Positions 8,276 to 12,377 of a DNA stretch of 12,377 bases are shown here, in pieces. Every line of letters begins with the position of its first letter. Position 1 is the stretch's first letter. This DNA is from Crenotrichaceae bacterium (GTDB lineage: Bacteria > Pseudomonadota > Gammaproteobacteria > Methylococcales > DRLZ01): NCBI GenBank assembly GCA_011322755.1, contig DRLZ01000314.1, positions 1 through 12,377 of the forward strand, in the 5' to 3' direction. Both the position numbers and the translations under genes were made by a program. The notes below the pieces were generated by a model. That model did no database searches, had not been told where the DNA came from, and was given only the letters and a program-made list of their open reading frames with translations.

Positions 8276-8697
8276 GGATTGAAAGCCAAACTTCACTCTT
8301 ACAACTATCATATTTACACTCTCGATGCTTGATGGAGAATGATGGTGCTCCAAGTCTTTTTGAACCATTTCATCAACCATCTTTTCTGTCAACCAGTTTT
8401 CAAGATCGGACATTTGTCTAAAACTCGAATGGGTACAAAGATAGTTTTTGTTCGTTTGCAGAAGCTATGCCAGCGATATTCCATTATTAAAATCTTACTA
8501 CCAGATACATCATGTATAGTCTTGCACTAAGTAAGTAATAGGTTTCTCACCAAATGTAGCCGCGAAAAATTCCATGATTGATCAAAATATGTATGGTGAA
8601 TATTACTTGACTATTACAGAGCACTTTAACCGTGCATCCAAAGCATATCCTGTATGTTAGCTTCATGAGACGCCAGATTTATTTTTTCGTTAATTGA

Positions 8698-8709
8698 GAT
8701 TACGCAATC
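8698..8709 (+). promoter_or_regulatory. Imperfect palindrome, candidate operator upstream of the transporter genes
   Basis: GATTACGCAATC is an imperfect palindrome (GATT and AATC arms around ACGC) inside TTGAGATTACGCAATCAG. Its centre is near 8703.5, about 40 bp upstream of the start predicted from the TATAAT box, which is the usual place for an activator of the FNR/CRP class. It does not match the FNR consensus TTGAT-N4-ATCAA, so the identity of any regulator is unknown. Confidence 0.3.
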
Positions 8710-8730
8710 AGCCTTAATATTCTCATGCGT

Positions 8731-8736
8731 TATAAT
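8731..8736 (+). promoter_or_regulatory. Probable -10 box of the narK promoter
   Basis: A perfect TATAAT lies 39 bp before the narK start codon, giving a predicted transcript start near 8743. No good -35 hexamer stands 16-18 bp upstream (the bases there read TCAGCC or similar), which suits an activator-dependent promoter. A short perfect inverted repeat, TTAAG-A-CTTAA at 8750-8760, lies in the predicted leader just before the weak ribosome site. Confidence 0.5.
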
Positions 8737-8775
8737 GGTGTGTTCTACGTTAAGACTTAATCGAATGAGAAAACA

Positions 8776-10389
8776 ATGGCGAATCTAGAAAAATGGAATG
8801 TAGAAGATCCTGAATTTTGGGAGCAGGAAGGCAAGAAAATTGCAAACCGCAATTTGTGGATTTCAATCCCGAGCTTGCTGTGTGGGTTTGCAATCTGGCT
8901 TTACTGGGGAATTATCACGGTACAAATGTTAAATCTGGGTTTTCCATATGAGAAGTCAGAATTATTTACACTGATGGCAATTGCGGGTCTAACTGGCGCC
9001 ACGTTGCGAATTCCCAGCAGCTTTTTTATTCGTCTTTGCGGTGGGCGAAATACGATCTTCTTTACAACAGCCTTGTTAATCATCCCTGCACTGGGCACAG
9101 GCATTGCACTTCAGGATAAAAACACACCCTTCTGGGTCTTTCAAGTTCTGGCATTATTGTCTGGAATCGGGGGTGGTAATTTTGCTTCATCGATGTCAAA
9201 TATTAGCTTTTTCTTTCCTAAAAAAGTCCAGGGATTATCATTAGGGCTGAATGCAGGATTGGGAAATTTTGGTGTCACGACCATGCAAATCCTGATACCT
9301 CTTTCCATGACGTTTGCACTGTTTGGTTCTCTTGGAGGCGACCCAATGATATTGCAAGCACCATCCGGCACATTGATTGGTAAAATTCCTGCTGGAACTC
9401 AAACTTATATACAAAATGCCGGGTTTATCTGGCTGATCTTTTTAATTCCACTCGCTTTTTTCAGCTGGTTTGGCATGCATAATATTCGTACAGAGCAAGT
9501 CTCCCCGAATATAGGCAATCCAATCATCAGTTTTATTATGATAAGTGGGATGTTTCTAATTGGTTTTATTTCGGCAATCTTTGGTCTGTGGCTGATTTTG
9601 CCAGAATCAGTGAATGGATCAGGCTTTGGTATTCCAAAAGAAATTGCCTTGTTTATTGTCATCGCACTCACTGTTTCACTGTTAAAAATCATTCCAGGGC
9701 GAATTGGGGAAAGCCTGGGACGACAATATCAAATATTTGACAACAAGCATACCTGGGTTATGAGCATTATTTATACAATGACGTTTGGCTCATTTATTGG
9801 CTTTGCTGCTTGTTTTCCGCTTGCAATCAAGGTTATTTTTGGTTATCAACATGTCATGCTTGATGGCGTCATGACACATGATTTAATTAATGAAAATGGT
9901 CCGAGCGCCTTGATGTATGCGTGGATGGGACCTTTTATCGGCGCCTTGATCAGACCTGTCGGTGGAATGATTGCAGACAAATTTGGTGGCGCGTGGGTCA
10001 CACACGTATGTTCTTTTGTACTCGTCGCCAGTACTGTAGGCGCTGCTTACTATATGAAACAAGCCTATAGCTCTGCAACGCCAGAACAATATTTTGTACC
10101 ATTCTTTATTCTATTCCTGGTCATTTTTTCTGCAACCGGAATTGGTAATGGTTCTACCTTCAGAACCATTGCAATGGTATTCCCCAAGGAGCAAGCTGGC
10201 CCGGTACTCGGCTGGACATCAGCAGTTGCAGCTTATGGCGCATTCTATATCCCTAAAGTATTTGGCGAACAAATCAAGGCGACTACACCCGAGGTTGCAC
10301 TCATGGGATTTGCCGCTTTTTATGTGGTGTGCATTATGATTAACTGGTGGTTTTATCTGCGCAAAGATGGTGAGTTTTATAACCCGTAG
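8776..10389 (+). CDS. narK: NarK-type MFS nitrate/nitrite transporter with enlarged central segment
   Basis: This inner-membrane protein of the nitrate/nitrite porter family moves nitrate in and/or nitrite out. It follows E. coli NarK closely at the N-terminus (W-x-x-EDPEFWE..., IANRNLWISIP). Arg78 in ATLRIP and Arg393 in FIGALIRP match the two substrate-binding arginines of NarK (Arg89 and Arg305). Nitrate-signature stretches GLNAGLGNFGVTTMQ (157-171) and GIGNGSTFRTIAMVFP (455-470) are present. At 537 residues it is about 75 longer than E. coli NarK (463). The excess lies mainly at about 245-315, between the two six-helix halves, and includes two further hydrophobic segments (about 249-276 and 287-307). 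The start is ATG with a poor ribosome site (GAGAA). Whether it works as antiporter or symporter cannot be read from sequence. Confidence 0.92.
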   Translation: MANLEKWNVEDPEFWEQEGKKIANRNLWISIPSLLCGFAIWLYWGIITVQMLNLGFPYEKSELFTLMAIAGLTGATLRIPSSFFIRLCGGRNTIFFTTALLIIPALGTGIALQDKNTPFWVFQVLALLSGIGGGNFASSMSNISFFFPKKVQGLSLGLNAGLGNFGVTTMQILIPLSMTFALFGSLGGDPMILQAPSGTLIGKIPAGTQTYIQNAGFIWLIFLIPLAFFSWFGMHNIRTEQVSPNIGNPIISFIMISGMFLIGFISAIFGLWLILPESVNGSGFGIPKEIALFIVIALTVSLLKIIPGRIGESLGRQYQIFDNKHTWVMSIIYTMTFGSFIGFAACFPLAIKVIFGYQHVMLDGVMTHDLINENGPSALMYAWMGPFIGALIRPVGGMIADKFGGAWVTHVCSFVLVASTVGAAYYMKQAYSSATPEQYFVPFFILFLVIFSATGIGNGSTFRTIAMVFPKEQAGPVLGWTSAVAAYGAFYIPKVFGEQIKATTPEVALMGFAAFYVVCIMINWWFYLRKDGEFYNP

Positions 10390-10438
10390 AATTCATCGAG
10401 TACAATCGAGAACGCATCTGAAATCTACTAAACCAGAT

Positions 10439-10458
10439 CAGGCATTGATGAGTGCCTG
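10439..10458 (+). repeat. Stem-loop between the two transporter genes
   Basis: CAGGCA and TGCCTG form a perfect 6-bp stem around an eight-base loop. No T-run follows, so it is not a typical terminator. It may be an intercistronic structure in a joint narK transcript. Confidence 0.4.
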
Positions 10459-10515
10459 CCAAACATGGTCTGTTTAAACCCAATCACTTCAAAATCACTA
10501 AAGTATAGAAAACTT

Positions 10516-11841
10516 ATGCATATACTTGATGACATAACAAGCGGTCAGCAAACCAAGAGCCTAGTGATAAGCACAGCTGCATTTACGGTATGCTTTGCTG
10601 TCTGGACTATTTTTTCTATTATCGGAATTAAAATCAAACAAAACCTGGGTCTTAATGACACTGAGTTTGGTCTGCTGGTAGCGACACCGATATTAACCGG
10701 ATCACTCAGCAGAATATTTCTTGGCATCTGGACTGACCAATACGGTGGCCGGATTGTCTACTTTTGCCTGATGCTAACAACTTCACTTGCAGTCTGGTTG
10801 CTGGCTTCAGTAAGTACTTATCCCATGTATTTACTTGCTGCCCTTGGCGTTGGTCTGGCTGGCGGTTCTTTTGCTGTTGGTATTGCTTACGTTTCTCGCT
10901 GGTATGAAAAAGATCGTCAGGGTACTGCACTTGGTATTTTTGGCATGGGTAATGTTGGCGCAGCTATCACGAACTTCGGTGCGCCTTTTCTATTGATTGC
11001 GTATGGTTGGGAAAATGTCGCCAGAATTTACGCCACGATATTGTTTTGTACGGCGATCATTTTCTGGTTTGTAACAGAGGATGATCCTGAAACAAAAGCC
11101 AGAAAACTAAAAGGCGAGAAAGTACAACCAGCCTGGATGCAATTATCCCCATTAAAACAGTTGCGTGTGTGGCGTTTTGCAACTTATTACTTTTTTGTGT
11201 TTGGCGGCTACGTTGCACTTGCATTATGGCTTCCTCGCTATTACATGGGTGTTTATCATCTGGACATTGCAACAGCCGGAATGCTCGCTGCTTGTTATGC
11301 ATTACCCGGCAGTTTATTCAGGGCACTGGGCGGCTGGTTATCCGATAAAATTGGCGCCAGAAAAGTCATGTACCTTACTTTTATTTGTAGCCTGGTCTGT
11401 TTGTTTTTGTTGTCTTATCCAGCAACAGACTATATTGTGCACGGCATTGAAGGTCCAATCGAATTTACAATTGCAATGGGTCTGGTTCCCTTCGTTATGC
11501 TGAGTATATTTCTTGGTTTTTTCATGTCATTAGGTAAAGCTGCTGTCTACAAACACATACCGGTTTATTATCCTGGGCATGTTGGTTCAGTCGGTGGTCT
11601 GGTTGGGATGATCGGCGGTCTGGGCGGATTTGTACTGCCAATCTGCTTTGGTTTCATGAATGATTTGATTGGTGTCTGGACGAGCTGTTTTATGTTGCTG
11701 TTTACTATCGTCATGATTTCTCTCATCTGGATGCATACAGTGGTCACCCTAGCAGACAAAAGACTTCATCCAGATATGCAAGGTCCACAGTCCTTACCTG
11801 AAATGCTGGAATCGCCCAAGGAAAAGACATCAGCCTCATGA
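10516..11841 (+). CDS. narK1: Type I NarK (NarK1-like) nitrate transporter, MFS
   Basis: This is a second nitrate/nitrite porter of the shorter type I branch, whose studied members act as nitrate/proton symporters. Twelve hydrophobic segments are expected. Recognisable features are AAFTVCFAVWTIFSIIG near the N-terminus, TPILTGSLSRIFLGIWTDQYGGR with the first substrate arginine, GIFGMGNVGAAITNFGAP as the first nitrate signature, PGSLFRALGGWLSDKIGAR with the second arginine, and GMIGGLGGFVLP as the second signature. The frame is open from an ATG at 10465 (458 residues). I prefer the ATG at 10516 (441 residues) because family members begin shortly before the first helix. Ribosome sites are weak at both. 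It lies 75-126 bp after the first narK, probably in the same transcript. The last 20 or so residues are polar. Confidence 0.9.
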   Translation: MHILDDITSGQQTKSLVISTAAFTVCFAVWTIFSIIGIKIKQNLGLNDTEFGLLVATPILTGSLSRIFLGIWTDQYGGRIVYFCLMLTTSLAVWLLASVSTYPMYLLAALGVGLAGGSFAVGIAYVSRWYEKDRQGTALGIFGMGNVGAAITNFGAPFLLIAYGWENVARIYATILFCTAIIFWFVTEDDPETKARKLKGEKVQPAWMQLSPLKQLRVWRFATYYFFVFGGYVALALWLPRYYMGVYHLDIATAGMLAACYALPGSLFRALGGWLSDKIGARKVMYLTFICSLVCLFLLSYPATDYIVHGIEGPIEFTIAMGLVPFVMLSIFLGFFMSLGKAAVYKHIPVYYPGHVGSVGGLVGMIGGLGGFVLPICFGFMNDLIGVWTSCFMLLFTIVMISLIWMHTVVTLADKRLHPDMQGPQSLPEMLESPKEKTSAS

Positions 11842-11869
11842 AGTTGTCCTGAGCAATATACTCTTGTCC

Positions 11870-12124
11870 TCACCCGAATTCTAATTCATAGCTTTCTGGA
11901 AAAGGCCCATCATTGAAATCAATTGAATGACTTGCTCGTAAATAAGGTAATTGCAACAAGCGTTTCACAATTGTTGGCACTTGAATCCGGCTAATATGAT
12001 CGCCTAGACAAGTATGCAATCCATAACCTAAATGCATGTAGTGATAATCAGGGCGATCAATACAAAACGATGAGGCCTGTTGTAATTCACGGCCATCACG
12101 CATTGCAGATCGCGTGCTAACAAA
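11870..12124 (-). pseudogene. Cytochrome P450, C-terminal fragment (gene interrupted)
   Basis: About 85 codons encode the end of a cytochrome P450. They include FVSTRSAM, FCIDRP, and the haem-binding loop DYHYMHLGYGLHTCLGDH with the cysteine thiolate ligand codon at 12008-12010, followed by the L-helix region (VPTIVKRLLQLPYLR) and a GPFPESYELEFG ending. The combination DYHYMHxGYGxHxC is familiar from bacterial P450s related to those fused to or neighbouring haem peroxidases. The I-helix and the ExxR motif are missing, so no active enzyme can be made. Just upstream the frame runs into the right-end hairpin of a small IS200/IS605-type element, and the apparent ATG at 12160 is element sequence. 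It converges on narK1 with only 28 bp between stops. Confidence 0.85.
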
Positions 12125-12133
12125 ACTAAACAA

Positions 12134-12154
12134 CCCTCGTCTTATAGACGAGGG
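12134..12154 (-). repeat. Right-end hairpin of the IS200/IS605-type element
   Basis: CCCTCGTC and GACGAGGG form a perfect 8-bp stem around the five-base loop TTATA. It lies 2 bp past the tnpA-remnant stop on the minus strand, where TnpA right-end recognition hairpins normally sit. It could also act as a transcription stop. Confidence 0.75.
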
Positions 12155-12156
12155 GT

Positions 12157-12258
12157 TCATGATGGGTCGATTTGAAATCGACTATCGTCAACAACCGGCT
12201 CACCTTCATGAACTTTCAAATCCGTTTTTGTATGGGCACCTAATTGATAACGTCGCAT
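12157..12258 (-). pseudogene. tnpA: Remnant of IS200/IS605 transposase tnpA with catalytic core deleted
   Basis: The frame reads MRRYQLGAHTKTDLKVH, the well-known N-terminus of one branch of IS200-type TnpA (normally continued by a V-W-x-P/T-K-Y-R stretch). It passes in frame straight into EGEPVVDDSRFQIDPS and a stop. The acidic tail fits the C-terminal end of such transposases, though that half is inferred. Full-length TnpA is roughly 130-155 residues, so something like 100 codons, including the HUH metal site and the catalytic tyrosine, are missing. The reading frame is unbroken over 33 residues. Such an element could only move with TnpA supplied from elsewhere. Confidence 0.75.
12166..12182. 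repeat. Inverted repeat inside the tnpA remnant
   Basis: GTCGATTT and AAATCGAC are perfect inverted copies around a single G. It overlaps the codons for the DSRFQID tail of the remnant. It may be a second structural element of the right end or a by-product of the deletion. Confidence 0.5.
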
Positions 12259-12264
12259 TGCGAC
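12252..12264 (-). repeat. Hairpin enclosing the tnpA start codon
   Basis: On the minus strand GTCGCAATGCGAC is a perfect 6-1-6 inverted repeat with the tnpA ATG in its middle. IS200-family elements are known to limit TnpA synthesis by folding the start region of the mRNA. This structure would have that effect, which is inference. A one-base loop is sterically tight, so the stem would open at the top. Confidence 0.5.
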
Positions 12265-12280
12265 ATCTTATATCTTTTCT

Positions 12281-12294
12281 TCGCCTAAAGGCGA
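12281..12294 (-). repeat. Left-end hairpin of the IS200/IS605-type element
   Basis: TCGCCT and AGGCGA pair around two A residues, and GGGG follows on the plus strand. The stem and its flank (CCCCTCGCC on the minus strand) resemble the right-end hairpin flank (CCCCTCGTC), as expected for the two ends recognised by one TnpA. Confidence 0.7.
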
Positions 12295-12303
12295 GGGGTT
12301 TCA

Positions 12304-12377
12304 ACCATCCACGATAGGGACACGACCATCAGTCCATCTGATAACGGCACAATCACCAGCCTAGGTTGTTTCTCTAG
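12304..12377 (-). pseudogene. Probable upstream part of the interrupted cytochrome P450, with a stop codon
   Basis: On the minus strand, one frame beyond the element reads RETT, a TAG stop at 12361-12363, then AGDCAVIRWTDGRVPIVDG up to the element edge. Placed before FVSTRSAM on the other side, this gives a plausible P450 passage of the kind found before the meander region (a short basic strand, then an I/VP-x-G turn and V-F-V-S-T). If so, the gene also carries a nonsense codon besides the insertion. The match is by eye over only 19 residues, and the rest lies outside the window. Confidence 0.4.

Larger units (their letters stand above)
8143..8413 (-). pseudogene. Frameshifted gene relic, possibly IS1-like transposase
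   Basis: Reading the minus strand, an ATG at 8413 opens 45 codons (beginning MSDLENWLTEKMVDEM) and stops at 8279. A different frame then continues for 49 codons from 8292 to the stop at 8143, with segments LAFNPEKQKTLFFN and DQDKLFWKLVNDD. The intermediate reading SEVW followed by LAFNPEKQKT resembles the VWLWLA-N-x-x-T-x-x-I-V-A-F strand of IS1-family DDE transposases (InsB), which would make this a remnant with at least one frameshift. The resemblance is by eye and weak. It could instead be a decayed gene of unknown function. No terminal inverted repeats were identified. Confidence 0.3.
8120..8775. other. Gene-poor, decayed stretch between lipB and the transporter genes
   Basis: No intact gene was found in these 656 bp. 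Plus-strand frames at 8137-8421 (TTG start) and 8339-8530 are open, but the proteins have no family features and no ribosome site. They lie opposite a degraded minus-strand relic described separately. No trace of lipA was recognised in any frame. Two sizeable hairpins lie at 8204-8225 and 8250-8275. From about 8540 onward the sequence is strongly AT-rich and carries the likely control region of the downstream transporter gene. The stretch marks the border between the conserved envelope block and accessory genes. Confidence 0.7.
12125..12303 (-). mobile_element. Miniature, internally deleted IS200/IS605-type insertion sequence
   Basis: About 180 bp lie between two parts of a cytochrome P450 reading. 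On the minus strand the element begins near 12303 (TGAAACCCC...) with the left-end hairpin at 12281-12294. A tnpA start codon at 12258 and a 34-codon remnant ending at 12157 follow, and then the right-end hairpin at 12134-12154. Subterminal hairpins without terminal inverted repeats or target duplication are the hallmark of this family, which is moved as single-stranded DNA by the HUH/Tyr transposase TnpA. Boundaries are estimated from where the P450 reading stops and resumes, with an uncertainty of a few bases. There is no tnpB in this copy. Confidence 0.75.

Noticed and set aside
8137..8421. Plus-strand frame of 94 codons after lipB (TTG start)
   Set aside because: No ribosome site, signal, or recognisable domain. 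Its sequence is the complement of the degraded minus-strand relic and includes hairpin arms, so coding is unlikely.
8578..8591. TTGATCAA as a possible FNR/DNR site upstream of narK
   Set aside because: With the required four-base spacing, neither choice of partner half-site matches the consensus (CCATG upstream, ATATG downstream). It also lies about 165 bp from the predicted transcript start.
12125..12303. TnpB/omega-RNA (guide RNA) remnant at the element's right end
   Set aside because: Right-end hairpins of this family can border omega-RNA, but no tnpB sequence is visible. The frame leading to the hairpin starts with a TnpA N-terminus, so a tnpA-only IS200-type element explains it better.
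12114..12317. Plus-strand open frame of 67 codons across the end of the window
   Set aside because: It runs over both end hairpins and the complement of the tnpA remnant, and has no family features. It is the antisense reading of the small element.

Overview
The window (about 12.4 kb, moderately AT-rich) looks like a proteobacterial chromosome, most likely gammaproteobacterial. The order mrdA-rodA-mltB-rlpA-dacA followed by ybeD-lipB is the classical gammaproteobacterial cell-elongation/lipoate neighbourhood. A betaproteobacterium cannot be excluded, because a D-amino-acid aminotransferase between dacA and ybeD also occurs there. The host is inferred to be able to use nitrate, since two NarK-type nitrate/nitrite transporters sit side by side. 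No tRNA, rRNA, CRISPR array or origin was seen.

Positions 2-8119 are a tight plus-strand block of core envelope genes. They encode PBP2 (transpeptidase) and RodA (glycosyltransferase), the lytic transglycosylase MltB, the septal lipoprotein glycosylase RlpA, a D,D-carboxypeptidase of the PBP5/6 type, a D-amino-acid transaminase, the small DUF493 protein YbeD, and octanoyltransferase LipB. Gaps are mostly 3-11 bp or slightly overlapping. Gaps of 134 bp before dat, and of 72 or 153 bp before mltB depending on its start, may hold internal promoters. The genes cooperate in building, trimming and supplying peptidoglycan of the lateral wall, with lipoate synthesis attached at the end.

Positions 8120-8775 are a decayed stretch where lipA would be expected. 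It holds AT-rich hairpins and a frameshifted minus-strand relic that may be an IS1-like transposase, then the probable promoter of the transporter genes (TATAAT at 8731, with an imperfect palindrome about 40 bp upstream of the predicted start).

Positions 8776-11841 are two MFS nitrate/nitrite transporters. The first is a NarK of the E. coli type, with an unusual extra hydrophobic segment in the middle. The second is a type I (NarK1-like) protein. No nitrate reductase genes lie in the window.

Positions 11870-12377 (minus strand) hold the C-terminal end of a cytochrome P450 gene. It is cut by a very small (about 180 bp) IS200/IS605-type element. The element keeps both end hairpins and a 33-residue in-frame remnant of the transposase TnpA: the N-terminus joined directly to what looks like its C-terminus, with the catalytic core deleted. 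Upstream P450-like sequence appears to resume beyond the element and carries a stop codon. This miniature element and the broken P450 are the most distinctive things in the window. I did not find a convincing new multi-gene system.
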